Notes: a model not told the origin generated them from the sequence alone. Shown: positions 1 to 9,778, counted from the first letter of the stretch. The stretch is 64,000 nucleotides of DNA from Jiulongibacter sp024742395 (GCA_965249455.1 OZ252236.1:3658001-3722000); one strand, 5' to 3'. Program-made: numbers and translations.

Positions 1-120
1 TGGACCTCGAACTCCGGAGTCATAGAATTACCCGAAAGTAAAGTTCAGGATATAGATACGCTTTCAGACTGGTCTATTGCCGAATTAAAATATAAACTGC
101 TTCACAATGAGAACATATAA
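1..120 (+). CDS. C-terminal end of a CMP-sugar synthetase (PseF/NeuA-like), cut by the window edge
   Basis: An open frame runs from base 1 to a TAA at 118-120 and encodes the last 39 residues of a protein. The tail contains VQDIDTLSDWSIAELKYKLL, which matches the typical C-terminus of acylneuraminate cytidylyltransferases (a D-I-D-T..D-W..A-E-x-K pattern). These enzymes activate a nonulosonic acid with CTP. The following GNAT gene overlaps it by 14 bp, and pseI follows, so a pseudaminate (PseF) role is likely. Only the tail is visible, so the exact substrate is inferred from context. Confidence 0.7.
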   Translation, partial: WTSNSGVIELPESKVQDIDTLSDWSIAELKYKLLHNENI

Positions 121-1105
121 ATGCCTTAAAAAGCAAATATATCAATCAGGGGAATATACTCTTGTTCCTATTAGAGATGAAGACAAGTACCTAATCATGA
201 AGTGGAGGAATGAGCAGATGTTTCACCTTCGTCAAAAAGAAAAACTGACTTCTGAAAAGCAGGAAGTCTATTTTAAAAATGTGATATCAGCTTTGTTTCG
301 ATCAGAATATCCTGAACAGATTCTTTTCAGTCTTTTATACAAAGGTGAATTAATAGCCTATGGTGGTTTAGTTCACATTGATTGGAACAATCGAAGGGCT
401 GAAGTTTCATTCTTATTGGACACAGAAATTGAGAAGAAAGAGTTCGAAAGTTTATGGACTATATATCTCGGCTTAATAAAGGAAGTAGTCTTTAGCGACT
501 TACTTTTTATAAAAGTTTACACTTATGCCTATGATTTAAGACCTCAATTATACCCGGTTTTGTTAAAAAACGACTTTCAAGAAGAGGCACGATTAAGAAA
601 GCACTTTTTTCATGAAGGGAGTTTTGTGGATGTATTAATTCATTCATGTCTAAATATTTTAACATATCGAAAAGTTAATAACGGGGATAAAGACCTGCTT
701 TATAAATGGGCAAGTGATCCTCTTTCAAGAAGAAGCTCGCTTGATTCAAAACCTATAACACTGAAAGAACATGAAAACTGGTTTAAATTGAAAATGCTCG
801 ATTCAAGCTATTATATGTTTATCTTCAAACTCTATAGTAACTCTGTGGGTTTGCTGAGATTAGAATCTCGTAATTCTGAATTTTTACTGAGCTTTTTAGT
901 AGACCCGAGCTTCAGAGGAAAAGGAATTGGTTTCTCAATAATTAAGGAAAGCATAAAAATTGCGGCCGATATTAATAAAACCGCTAGAATAAAAGCAGTC
1001 ATTAAAAAATCTAATCCAGCTTCTATTTCAATTTTCAAGAAAGCGGGATTTGTTAAAGACTCGGATGATAAAGAGACCGAAATATTTTTTTATTATCATA
1101 AATAA
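107..1105 (+). CDS. Tandem GNAT acetyltransferase, PseH-like
   Basis: The 332-residue protein appears to hold two GNAT-type domains. Residues about 10-165 resemble the GNAT found in pseudaminic acid loci (IRDEDKYLIMKWRNEQ, later YGGLVHIDW). Residues about 175-332 form a second GNAT with the acetyl-CoA loop RGKGIG and a terminal NPASISIFKKAGF. The second half resembles the GNAT domain often fused to PseG. The start overlaps the end of the cytidylyltransferase gene by 14 bp, and pseI begins 15 bp downstream, so the three are probably one operon. A plausible role is N-acetylation of the 4-amino sugar intermediate (PseH step), with the other domain adding a second acyl group; the division of labour is inference. 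Confidence 0.75.
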   Translation: MRTYKCLKKQIYQSGEYTLVPIRDEDKYLIMKWRNEQMFHLRQKEKLTSEKQEVYFKNVISALFRSEYPEQILFSLLYKGELIAYGGLVHIDWNNRRAEVSFLLDTEIEKKEFESLWTIYLGLIKEVVFSDLLFIKVYTYAYDLRPQLYPVLLKNDFQEEARLRKHFFHEGSFVDVLIHSCLNILTYRKVNNGDKDLLYKWASDPLSRRSSLDSKPITLKEHENWFKLKMLDSSYYMFIFKLYSNSVGLLRLESRNSEFLLSFLVDPSFRGKGIGFSIIKESIKIAADINKTARIKAVIKKSNPASISIFKKAGFVKDSDDKETEIFFYYHK

Positions 1106-1120
1106 AACTCAAATCTAGTC

Positions 1121-2161
1121 ATGCAAATTGCCAATAAAAGAATTGGACTTGATTCAAAACCTTACATCATCGCTGAGATGAGCGGTAATCATAATCAATC
1201 CATTGAAAAGGCCTTAGAAATAATTAAAGTGGCGGCAAGTTGCGGAGCAGATGCTGTGAAATTACAAACGTACACTGCAGATACAATAACTATTGATCAC
1301 AGAGGTGGGTTATTCGATATTCAGGATAAAAGTTCATTATGGAGTGGGAGAAACCTGTACGACTTATATCAGGAGGCACACACGCCATGGGAATGGCACA
1401 AAGCCCTTTTTGAATGTGCTAAAGATAATGGTATTCATATTTTTTCGACTCCTTTCGATGATGCCGCTGTTGACCTATTAGAAGATTTAGGTGCACCGGC
1501 ACATAAAGTGGCTTCCTTTGAGAATAATCACCATCCACTATTAAAGAAAATTGCCTCAACAGGCAAACCCGTTATCATGTCAACAGGGGTTAGTACTCTT
1601 GCTAATTTGTCTGAGTCTGTAGATGTTCTACTTTCAAGGGGTACAAGTGAACTTTGCTTACTAAAATGCACAAGCAATTACCCCTCTTCACCAGAAAATA
1701 CCAACCTAAGAACCATACCTCACTTAAGAGAACTATTCGATTCGGAAGTTGGTCTTAGTGATCATACCTTTGGGATAGGAGCACCTGTTGCAGCCGTTGC
1801 TTTGGGAGCAACAGTAATAGAAAAACACTTTTGTCTTGATCGTTCTGAAGGCGGTGTAGACTCGGCATTTTCATTAGAGCCCGATGAATTAAAAGCCTTA
1901 GTTATTGAAACGGAAAGAGCCTGGCAGGCCCTTGGAAAAGTACAATATGGCATTCAGAAATCTGAAGAAAAAAGCAAGCTATTCAAAAGATCAATCTACG
2001 TAATTAAGGATATTAAAGAAGGTGAAAAATTTAGTCCTGAGAATATTAGAGTTATTAGACCAGGTGACGGCTTAGCACCTAAATATTATGAAGAAATTTT
2101 AGGAAGGAGCTCCTCTAAGAATTTAAAAAGAGGAACTCCCTTACATTTTGATGCTATATAA
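1121..2161 (+). CDS. pseI: Pseudaminic acid synthase PseI (NeuB family)
   Basis: PseI condenses 2,4-diacetamido-2,4,6-trideoxy-altrose with phosphoenolpyruvate to give pseudaminic acid. The 346-residue length is normal. The N-terminal NeuB TIM barrel begins with IIAEMSGNHNQS and GADAVKLQTYTADT, which fit PseI better than sialate synthase (PseI members typically read AEMSGNHN). The barrel ends near residue 260 (ATVIEKHFCLDR). A C-terminal SAF/antifreeze-like domain spans about 283-346, with RSIYVIKDIKEGE and IRVIRPGDGLAPK. It follows the GNAT gene by 15 bp. Its end overlaps the convergent YfhO gene by 8 bp. Confidence 0.9.
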   Translation: MQIANKRIGLDSKPYIIAEMSGNHNQSIEKALEIIKVAASCGADAVKLQTYTADTITIDHRGGLFDIQDKSSLWSGRNLYDLYQEAHTPWEWHKALFECAKDNGIHIFSTPFDDAAVDLLEDLGAPAHKVASFENNHHPLLKKIASTGKPVIMSTGVSTLANLSESVDVLLSRGTSELCLLKCTSNYPSSPENTNLRTIPHLRELFDSEVGLSDHTFGIGAPVAAVALGATVIEKHFCLDRSEGGVDSAFSLEPDELKALVIETERAWQALGKVQYGIQKSEEKSKLFKRSIYVIKDIKEGEKFSPENIRVIRPGDGLAPKYYEEILGRSSSKNLKRGTPLHFDAI

Positions 2162-4544
2162 GCTTTTTATTCTTGCGTATCTCTAAACCAATAGCAGCTA
2201 CTATTGATAAGACAATCAGGATGGAAAAGGCCAGAGATATCTTATTCCCTACTATATATGATTTAGGCTCAAACCTCCATTCTATACTATGAGTTCCTGC
2301 GGGAACCTCCATTGCACGTAAAACATAGTTTGCTCTTATGTATTTAGCTGGCTCGCCGTCAATGAATGCATTCCAGCCTTTAGGGTAATAGATCTCTGAG
2401 AAAACCGCAAGGCCATCTTTATTGTTAGAAGATGAATATACCAGTTTATTGGGTGCGTAAGTTTCCAATACAATTTTAGATGTAGAGTCCGTTTCAATAT
2501 CTTTATTAGTTACGTTAAATTTTGATTGATCTATAATACCAGTTTTTGAAGGATTAAAATCTGTCAAAGCTTCAATCTCTTCATTTGCTGATTGAACATA
2601 TTGGATCGAATCTACAAACCACGCATTCCCTAGGTTTGTATTTCTAGGATATACTGGGTTTTCAGGATCAGTTGTTTTCAAATATTTAGTATTAAGCATA
2701 TCTAAAACTGCCTGGTTATTTTTAGATATTTGCCTTTCTATCAAATCCTGATACCTCTGCATTTTGGCCGGATGGTACCCCCCAATTGATTTATGATAAA
2801 AACTTGTAAGACCGTTGTTAAACGGATTATTTAGATCAAGAACTCGATAAGATAAAGTAGTGTCAGTTAAAATAATGTTATCTCCCGCGTCTTTCTGTAC
2901 TTGAGTATCTACCGTTCTATTCTTGAAATCTTTATCATTTATATATCTCTTATCTACTGTCCAAAGGTCAAGTATTGCAAGGAATGCCAGTAGCCCAAGG
3001 CTTAACCCACTTTTCAACTTGTCTTTCGAATAAAGATAAAGAAGCATTAAAGAAATGCCCGCAAAGAAAAGCGATCGCAATGCATCTTTATTCAAAAAGG
3101 ACTTTCTGTCCTCTCTGATTGCAGCCATTAACCAATCAGGAAATTTATAACTAAGATCTTTTTCTACACTGAAATTGAAAAAAAACAGGGTGATCAGCCA
3201 TACGCCAACTATGACTCCGAGGCTTACCATGGCAGACTTTTTGAGGAGTTCGAAAGCTTCTTTTTTGTCTTTATTCAACCATGTACTCAAACCCAAAACG
3301 CCTATTAAAAGGAAAGGTATATTAACAATTGATACACTCATTGATACCGCTCTGAACTTGTTAAATCCAGGGATATAATCAAAAATGAAATAATTAAAGA
3401 AGGCTAAATTCTTACCAAAACTTAAAAGAAGAAAGAAAACAGCTCCGATTACAAGCCATAGTTTTTGTTTTTTAGAAATGGTAAAAAGCCCAAGTATAAA
3501 CAAAACAAACATAATAATGCCGAAATAAACAGGACCTGATGTAAATGGCATATCTCCCCAATACATCGGCACGTTTTCAGTAAACTGCAATGCATTTCCC
3601 CTGTCCACATTATTAGCAGATAAAGCTTTATACACATTGGAAGACTCTCCTAATGATTCACTACTTCCACCACCATATAACCTCGGTATAACGATGGTCA
3701 TGGTCTCCCATATACCTTGACTCCAGCTAAACGCGTATTCCTTATCGAGTCCTGAACTAGCTTCAGAAACTTCTGCAGAAACCAGCTCCTTCTCTCCTCT
3801 TATAGAGTAAGGAGCATATTCAAGCATCCCCCACAATCTGGCAGTTGAGGGTCCCACACCTACTATTATACCAAGTAAGACCAAGGTACCCTTTAGAAGT
3901 AAGCCTTTGAGATCACCGCGTAATTCCCATAAATAAAATACGGTCATGATGAAAGCCAGAATAAACCCGTAAAAGGTTATCTGATAATGCTGAGCCACCA
4001 GTTCAAGCCCGGTACCTAAAGCCAGCAAAGCAAAACCAAGCCATTTTTTGCCCATAAAAATGAGATGAATAGCTCCATAAATGAGAGGTAAATAGGCCAA
4101 TGCCAGGAGTTTAAACAAGTGACCTGCTTCAGCACTTACAAAAGTGTAGGTTGTGAATGCATAAGCAAAACCTCCAATGGCTGCCAATAAAGGTCTTACC
4201 CCAAAGCAAATTAATAAGATATAGAACCCTAAAAAATTCAGAAAGATTGCGTCTGCAGTATGCGGGAGAAACCTTAGCCAAGAGTTCATTTTCTCTGACC
4301 AGTCTCCAGAATAAACAGTATTCAGCATGTAAGTAGGCATCCCCGAAAATATTCTGCCAGACCATAAGGCTTCTTCTCCGGTAGCCTCTCTAAACTCAGT
4401 GGTTTCTACTCCACTGGCAATTCCCTGCTGAACATCGTTTTGACTTAAGTATTTTCCATCAAAAAATTCTGGCTTAAAGTAGATAGATAGTAAAATGATG
4501 AATACCAGAACTGGCAGAAGGTAGTTTAGTGCTTTTTTAAACAT
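2154..4544 (-). CDS. YfhO-family multi-spanning membrane protein
   Basis: This large integral membrane protein has many hydrophobic segments over residues 1-520, then a soluble C-terminal domain and a last membrane helix near the end. The N-terminal lumenal loop (YLSQNDVQQGIASGVE, ALWSGRIFSGMPTYM) and the C-terminal YYPKGWNAFIDGEPAKYIRANYVLRA are typical of the YfhO family, which belongs to the GT-C-like polyprenyl-linked sugar transferases. I chose the ATG at 4544 (MFKKALNYLLPV) because a longer frame to 4619 adds an atypical leader and overlaps the upstream glycosyltransferase gene. It is probably the last gene of a three-gene minus-strand operon. A role in glycosylating surface polymers is inferred. 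Confidence 0.8.
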   Translation of the reverse strand: MFKKALNYLLPVLVFIILLSIYFKPEFFDGKYLSQNDVQQGIASGVETTEFREATGEEALWSGRIFSGMPTYMLNTVYSGDWSEKMNSWLRFLPHTADAIFLNFLGFYILLICFGVRPLLAAIGGFAYAFTTYTFVSAEAGHLFKLLALAYLPLIYGAIHLIFMGKKWLGFALLALGTGLELVAQHYQITFYGFILAFIMTVFYLWELRGDLKGLLLKGTLVLLGIIVGVGPSTARLWGMLEYAPYSIRGEKELVSAEVSEASSGLDKEYAFSWSQGIWETMTIVIPRLYGGGSSESLGESSNVYKALSANNVDRGNALQFTENVPMYWGDMPFTSGPVYFGIIMFVLFILGLFTISKKQKLWLVIGAVFFLLLSFGKNLAFFNYFIFDYIPGFNKFRAVSMSVSIVNIPFLLIGVLGLSTWLNKDKKEAFELLKKSAMVSLGVIVGVWLITLFFFNFSVEKDLSYKFPDWLMAAIREDRKSFLNKDALRSLFFAGISLMLLYLYSKDKLKSGLSLGLLAFLAILDLWTVDKRYINDKDFKNRTVDTQVQKDAGDNIILTDTTLSYRVLDLNNPFNNGLTSFYHKSIGGYHPAKMQRYQDLIERQISKNNQAVLDMLNTKYLKTTDPENPVYPRNTNLGNAWFVDSIQYVQSANEEIEALTDFNPSKTGIIDQSKFNVTNKDIETDSTSKIVLETYAPNKLVYSSSNNKDGLAVFSEIYYPKGWNAFIDGEPAKYIRANYVLRAMEVPAGTHSIEWRFEPKSYIVGNKISLAFSILIVLSIVAAIGLEIRKNKKLI

Positions 4545-4587
4545 TTTCGATTTATTTTTAAAATAAAAGAAGCAAGCAAAAATAGGT

Positions 4588-5889
4588 CTATTCAACAAGT
4601 GAATTAAGAATTTGAGCAATATTTTGAGTCACTTTAACAGAAGAATATTTATCAATATTTGACTTTATTGGTTGAATCAACAACCCCTTTTTGTATTCAG
4701 ACCATAATTTTAAAATATATTCTCTCAAGTCATCCTTATTTTCGTAACTAAAAGTTAAACCTGCATTAGTCTCTTTTAATATATTCGCACTATCACCTTT
4801 TTCAATTCCTAAACAAACTATTGGCCTTCTAACTGCTAAATACTCAAAGAGCTTTCCGGGAATTCTTCCTTTAGCATTTGGTTGCTGATTTAGAAGTAAT
4901 AATAAAATGGGTGAAGAAGAAATATAATTTAGCGACTCTTTTCTACTGACATTCCCAATAAGAATTAAATTCTCCTTTAGTCCTAGCCTACTTAATTCAT
5001 TAACAACAGTATAATCTGTTTGACCAATAAATCGAAGCCTAAGCTTCTTGCTAAATAATTTGTCGGTATCACAAATTTCTTTAAGTACTTCAAAAAATAA
5101 TTTGGGGTTTCTATCAAACCCAAGTAGGCCTGAGTGTGTAAAACAAAAGAATTCATCATCAACTTTTGATAATCCCCGATAATCATCTGGATCAAAACCC
5201 CACGGTACCACTGAAACATTTTTAGCCCCAATTTTCTCGAGATCTGATTTCCATGATTGACTTACAATTGATATTGCCCCGGCAGTTTTAAACACTTCTT
5301 GTTCCATTTTGACGTGTCTTCTATGCCCAAACTTTGTCAATGAAAGCAGTTGATAATAATCCACTTGAGTCCAGGGATCTTGAAAATCTGCCAACCAAGG
5401 AATCCCTGACGACTTTGATAAAAGACAAGCAATTCTTGTATTTGTATGTGGAGGGCCATCCGAAAATATGGCGTCAATATGATTTGTAGCCAAATATTTC
5501 TCCAATTTTCGAACTGACGGCCTAATCCACAAGCTCCTGGCATCCGGAATAAAGAAATTACTTCTGATCCACACAGAAAGTTTATGCAAAAGACCTCTTT
5601 TCTTCTCATTTGAAACAAGGACATTAATCACATTTTCTCCCCGCCTGCGTCCTGTTAAAAACCTATATATATTAAATGGTTCAACAATTCTACCTTGAAT
5701 TATTTCTAAGTCTTTTGGCACATCGTTTAGATTAGACTTATCATAACTGGGGTAATCAGCATTCTTGGGAATAAACAAAATTGGTTCCCATCCATACTGC
5801 CTAAGATATTTTGTTATTTTTAGTGACCTTAAGACTGAAATACCTCCTGAAGGTGGCCAATAATATGAGATTATAAGTACCTTTTTCAA
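4588..5889 (-). CDS. Glycosyltransferase family 4-like protein
   Basis: The 433-residue cytoplasmic protein begins MKKVLIISYYWPPSGGISVLR, the usual N-terminal beta-alpha start of GT-B enzymes of the GT4 type. An acceptor-domain segment with AIFSDGPPHTN follows, and a donor domain from about residue 225 contains FIGQTDY, NLILIGNVSRKESLNYISSS and KGRIPGKLFEYLAVRRPIVCL, the region where GT4 enzymes carry the nucleotide-sugar-binding glutamate. It lies 1 bp after the upstream gene and about 43 bp before the yfhO-like gene. It probably adds one sugar during surface-glycan assembly; donor and linkage cannot be read. Confidence 0.85.
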   Translation of the reverse strand: MKKVLIISYYWPPSGGISVLRSLKITKYLRQYGWEPILFIPKNADYPSYDKSNLNDVPKDLEIIQGRIVEPFNIYRFLTGRRRGENVINVLVSNEKKRGLLHKLSVWIRSNFFIPDARSLWIRPSVRKLEKYLATNHIDAIFSDGPPHTNTRIACLLSKSSGIPWLADFQDPWTQVDYYQLLSLTKFGHRRHVKMEQEVFKTAGAISIVSQSWKSDLEKIGAKNVSVVPWGFDPDDYRGLSKVDDEFFCFTHSGLLGFDRNPKLFFEVLKEICDTDKLFSKKLRLRFIGQTDYTVVNELSRLGLKENLILIGNVSRKESLNYISSSPILLLLLNQQPNAKGRIPGKLFEYLAVRRPIVCLGIEKGDSANILKETNAGLTFSYENKDDLREYILKLWSEYKKGLLIQPIKSNIDKYSSVKVTQNIAQILNSLVE

Positions 5890-5890
5890 G

Positions 5891-7357
5891 TTAAATTAGT
5901 TCTTTGACTTTTTGAATATTGCTATTGATTTCTCGTTCCTTTATAAAAAGTCTGAATTTCCTTCCGATCTTCCGAATAATCGTCATTAGCTCACCAGCGT
6001 TAAACTTTTTTGAATTAAGACGTCCCTCAAACGTATTTATCCTTTGAAAAAATTGATAGTCATTGCCAAACCTAGCTAACATATAACCATATTTAAGAGC
6101 ACCAATCACGGGATTAGGTTCTAAGTTTTGATTTTTTACTAATTCAATTACCTCATTATGAGATGAGGGATTGTAAGTACTACCTAAATCGTTGTAGAAA
6201 CACTTACCTAATAGAATTGATGGCTTATTCATTATTACGGCTTCAATTCCAGCGGAGGAACCAAAAGATAAAACTACATCTGCACTTGCCATCATCGCAT
6301 AGGTACTTATTGGACTTTCAGGAAGAATTATCTCAAAGTTTTTCGCTTTAATCTCAAAAAGTTTTGTTATTGACTCATTATAAATTCCTTTTAAATTAGG
6401 GTGAATTCTGAGATAAACTTTAAAATTATTCTCGTTCTCCAAATCTTTTACAATTTTACTGATTCCTGTAACTTGATTTGGATATAATTCATTTTCCCAC
6501 TCTTTTCCTACACTTACAAACTCATCTTCGCTAGAATTAAAAATTACAATATTTCTCTTTGATTCATCCCATGAGCTTGGCAATAAATTCAATTCCTGAT
6601 TCTCGGTAAACCTGGCATTGAAAATATCAATACTTTGACTTCGCCTATTATAATAATTTTTAGCAACCTCAACTTTATCTTCGGTAGAATTCTCCCAAAG
6701 CTCATTTATTAGAAAGGTTCTATATTTCCTTGAATGGGGTAGTACATTGGGAAATACGGAATAACTCTTACGATCTCTTCCTTCTTCAAGAACCATGCAT
6801 TTCACTTTCTGAGCTTCACAAGCTCTCAGGCAGGCCCGTAAATTTGCAAACCTAGCATTGAATACATAGACCACATCATAATTTCCTGTGGCTAATTTTG
6901 AACTTATGGCTTCATAAATATCAATTGAAGAATTCCATAATTTGTTAATTAGCAATTGATGTTTCGACAAGTCGGGGTTGGGGTCTCTAATAATTGAAAC
7001 AAGTGAAGACAAAACGGCTAAACCTATATCGAAATTCTTATAATATATAGATTTAAACTCCTCAATATCATCAATATCTTGCGAAATTTGACTTCTTGAA
7101 AACTCCTTAAATGACTTCTCCAGATACTCGAGATTATAGCTCCCTTCTAAACATTTAAATGCGTTTATGTGCATTTTGGTACACAATTTACAAACGATTT
7201 TCGAGTGATTAGGGTTAATTTGACAAGCACTAAGTTCACCTTTACATGTAAGAATTTCTACCTCATCATTCTCAATTAGATGCTTTTGAATAACTTCTAA
7301 ATAAGGGCCAATAGTTTCGGAGTTAAAATGATAGGTTGTGTAAACCAAAACATTCAT
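5891..7357 (-). CDS. Putative GT-B-like surface polysaccharide protein with N-terminal cysteine cluster
   Basis: The 488-residue protein is not confidently assigned. It starts MNVLVYTTYHFNSETIG and has a cysteine-rich stretch around residues 38-68 (ACQINPNHSKIVCKLC, later FKCLEG), as in some capsule-synthesis-type glycosyltransferases. The C-terminal half shows GT-B features: YLRIHPNLKG, then SPISTYAMMASADVVLSFGSSAGIEAVIMNKPSILLG, the arrangement seen in capsular-polysaccharide or CDP-glycerol-type transferases. No signal peptide or membrane helix is seen. It is the first gene of the minus-strand group with the GT4 and YfhO-like genes, and is divergent from the flippase. Confidence 0.6.
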   Translation of the reverse strand: MNVLVYTTYHFNSETIGPYLEVIQKHLIENDEVEILTCKGELSACQINPNHSKIVCKLCTKMHINAFKCLEGSYNLEYLEKSFKEFSRSQISQDIDDIEEFKSIYYKNFDIGLAVLSSLVSIIRDPNPDLSKHQLLINKLWNSSIDIYEAISSKLATGNYDVVYVFNARFANLRACLRACEAQKVKCMVLEEGRDRKSYSVFPNVLPHSRKYRTFLINELWENSTEDKVEVAKNYYNRRSQSIDIFNARFTENQELNLLPSSWDESKRNIVIFNSSEDEFVSVGKEWENELYPNQVTGISKIVKDLENENNFKVYLRIHPNLKGIYNESITKLFEIKAKNFEIILPESPISTYAMMASADVVLSFGSSAGIEAVIMNKPSILLGKCFYNDLGSTYNPSSHNEVIELVKNQNLEPNPVIGALKYGYMLARFGNDYQFFQRINTFEGRLNSKKFNAGELMTIIRKIGRKFRLFIKEREINSNIQKVKELI

Positions 7358-7541
7358 AAAATTCTATATTAAAGAAGTAAATTTGAATTCTGTAAAAGTA
7401 CAAAATCGATTCCTATTTAGATTTCAAACACGCCACAAATGCAGATTTCATGATATTTGTATCTAGACCTTCAATGAAATATTACTTGATTTAATAAAGT
7501 GGTCTTCTAATTGATATATTATAAGAAGCTACAATGAAAAA

Positions 7542-9053
7542 ATGGGAATAATCTCCAGACAAAGTATTAAATACAGTATAATTAGCTTTACCGGTGCAGC
7601 GGTAGGAATGATAAGCGTGCTTTTTATTTACCCATTAGCTATTGAAGCTGTAGGTTTTATAAATACATTTATTAGCACCGCAATGATCTTGGTTCCATTA
7701 TTTAATCTGGGACTAAGCAATGTATCCATTAAATTCTTTAATGAATTTGCTCCAGCAAAAACAGAAACCAAAAGTGCATTTGTCCCTTTATTGCTCATAT
7801 TACTTCTTCTTAATTTTATTATTATAGGAGCACTGATATGGTTGGGAAAAGACACCTTTTATCAAATTCTTAAAAGTCAAAATTTTGACATTTCAACAAT
7901 ACAAGAGAATGAGCTTCAGCTTTTAGTTTTCACTCTTTTGTTAACGTTAATTGGTATAGTTACAAGTCTTATAAGTAACTCTCAAAGAATAGTGGTGCCC
8001 AATTTACTTTCAAATTTTGGCTTCAAAATTTTTCTTCCGATCATTATACTCACTATAGCGTTTGGTTATCAAAACACTCAAAATTTAAGTGCCAATGTTA
8101 TTTTCTACCACATCTTTGTTTTATTAATCCTTCTATTCTATTTAAACTCTCTTCAACCATCTTCTACTTCATGGAAGAAACCTGAACTTGGTAAGGCCAA
8201 ATTAAAGGAAATGTACACTTTTGCTTTTTATAGTGGCTTAACTGCATTAGGGAGTGTTTTGGCTTACAGAATTGACACCGTAATGATTTCTGGATTGATT
8301 AATTATGAAACAGCAGGAAAGTATGTTTTGCCAATGACAATGGCCGCTGTTATGGATATTCCTAATATGGCAATTAACTCTATTAGTGGACCCATAATCT
8401 CCACAGCATGGGATAAAAAAGACTTTAAAGAGATAGATAAGCTATATCGGTCAGCAGCAATTAACTTAACCATTATTGGCGGCTTAATTTTATTGGGAGG
8501 ATACTATTGTTTTGATGAATTGTCAGCCATATCGTCGAATCCGGAAGTTTTTGAGGGGTTAAAAACGGTCTTTCTTATTTTGGCATTGGCTAAACTAGTT
8601 GATATGATAACCAGTGTTAACAGTTCAATTCTTGGTTATTCCTCGGCGTATAAGTTCAACCTCCTTTTTCTTCTTGTACTTGCTGTTTTGAATATTGTCT
8701 TTAACCTAACATTCATTCCTGAATTTGGAATACTGGGAGCATGTTATGCAACAGCCCTCTCCATTTTACTTTATAATGGTATCAAACTTATATTCTTATA
8801 TTATAAATTCGGAATGTCGCCATTTACATGGCCATTAGTTAAAGTAATAGGTCTTATATCACTATTTTTTGTTAGCCTGCAGTTTTTCCCAATGCTCAGT
8901 CAGCCGATAGTTAGTATAGCTTTGAAGGCTACAATCATTAGTACGCTGTATACAAGTATAATTTACAGATTAAAAGTATCCTCAGAGTTTAACGGTATTG
9001 TATTGGGCTATCTAAGCAAAGCTAGGGGCTTCTTCAAAAATAAAAGTAACTAA
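7542..9053 (+). CDS. Wzx-type polysaccharide flippase
   Basis: The 503-residue protein has about 12-14 hydrophobic segments along its whole length and fits the oligosaccharyl-lipid flippase (MOP/Wzx) superfamily. The N-terminus (SRQSIKYSIISFTGAAVGMISVLF) and the motif YRIDTVMISGLINYETAGKYVLPM are typical; the latter corresponds to the start of the second six-helix half. It would move undecaprenyl-linked glycan units across the inner membrane, in line with the adjacent glycosyltransferases and pse genes. It lies divergent from the GT-B-like gene. Its last 4 bp overlap the convergent bshB1. Confidence 0.85.
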   Translation: MGIISRQSIKYSIISFTGAAVGMISVLFIYPLAIEAVGFINTFISTAMILVPLFNLGLSNVSIKFFNEFAPAKTETKSAFVPLLLILLLLNFIIIGALIWLGKDTFYQILKSQNFDISTIQENELQLLVFTLLLTLIGIVTSLISNSQRIVVPNLLSNFGFKIFLPIIILTIAFGYQNTQNLSANVIFYHIFVLLILLFYLNSLQPSSTSWKKPELGKAKLKEMYTFAFYSGLTALGSVLAYRIDTVMISGLINYETAGKYVLPMTMAAVMDIPNMAINSISGPIISTAWDKKDFKEIDKLYRSAAINLTIIGGLILLGGYYCFDELSAISSNPEVFEGLKTVFLILALAKLVDMITSVNSSILGYSSAYKFNLLFLLVLAVLNIVFNLTFIPEFGILGACYATALSILLYNGIKLIFLYYKFGMSPFTWPLVKVIGLISLFFVSLQFFPMLSQPIVSIALKATIISTLYTSIIYRLKVSSEFNGIVLGYLSKARGFFKNKSN

Positions 9054-9775
9054 AGCATCCCCATCAAGTCTTTTACTTCCAGTTTCTTTTCAGAAGTGAA
9101 CCCTTCACCGTATTTCACACCTATTTTATGCCCCATTTCTCTTGAACGGGCTTCAATAAACTGCAGGAAATCAGGTGAGGAAATATAGCTCTGAGGATCA
9201 GAACTATTGGGATCATAAAACTGGCTGCTAAATGCTCTGATACTGGCATCTTTGATCTCCCAGTAATCAGATACATCTACGATAAAATCTGGCTCAATGT
9301 AACGATCCTGGATGTAATGAAAAACTTGTTTAGGCCTCCAGGCTTGTTGTTTTTCTCCATTATCACCAAAAGTTTCTATCATTCTCAATCCGCTATAAAA
9401 ACAGGCCTCAGTAGTTAATTGAGAAGCTCTCCCATGATCAGGGTGCCTGTCTTCTATGGCATTGGCAAGTATAATTTCAGGTCTGTATTTTCTTATAGCT
9501 TTAATGAGTTTTAACTGATGTTCTTCATCATTCTTAAAAAAGCCATCCCTAAAACGTAAATTTTCTCGGGCAGATAAGCCTAATATCTTTGCAGATTCCG
9601 CAGCTTCTGCATCTCTGATTTCTGCTGAACCACGTGTACCTAACTCACCTCTGGTAAAATCTACAATTCCCACTTTTTGGCCCAAGGCAATTTGCTTAGC
9701 TATTGTGCCAGAGCAACCAAGTTCTGCGTCATCCGGGTGCACCGCCAGAACTAAAATATCAAGTTTTAATGACAT
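9050..9775 (-). CDS. bshB1: Bacillithiol biosynthesis deacetylase BshB1
   Basis: This PIG-L/LmbE-family zinc deacetylase removes the acetyl group from GlcNAc-malate during bacillithiol synthesis. The zinc motif AVHPDD lies at residues 11-16 and the second metal motif HPDH at 111-114. The stretches TRGELGTRG and FRDGFF are characteristic of BshB1. The 241-residue length is normal. It is 3 bp downstream of the M23 peptidase gene and probably the last gene of a trxB-M23-bshB1 operon. The two other bsh genes are not in this window. Confidence 0.92.
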   Translation of the reverse strand: MSLKLDILVLAVHPDDAELGCSGTIAKQIALGQKVGIVDFTRGELGTRGSAEIRDAEAAESAKILGLSARENLRFRDGFFKNDEEHQLKLIKAIRKYRPEIILANAIEDRHPDHGRASQLTTEACFYSGLRMIETFGDNGEKQQAWRPKQVFHYIQDRYIEPDFIVDVSDYWEIKDASIRAFSSQFYDPNSSDPQSYISSPDFLQFIEARSREMGHKIGVKYGEGFTSEKKLEVKDLMGML

Positions 9776-9778
9776 AGT

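Noticed and set aside
4545..4619. Longer start for the YfhO-like protein
   Set aside because: It would overlap the upstream glycosyltransferase gene and add a leader unlike the family start.
1..9053. Genomic island with mobile genes around the glycan locus
   Set aside because: No integrase, transposase, flanking repeat or tRNA was seen; variable glycan genes alone do not show a mobile element.
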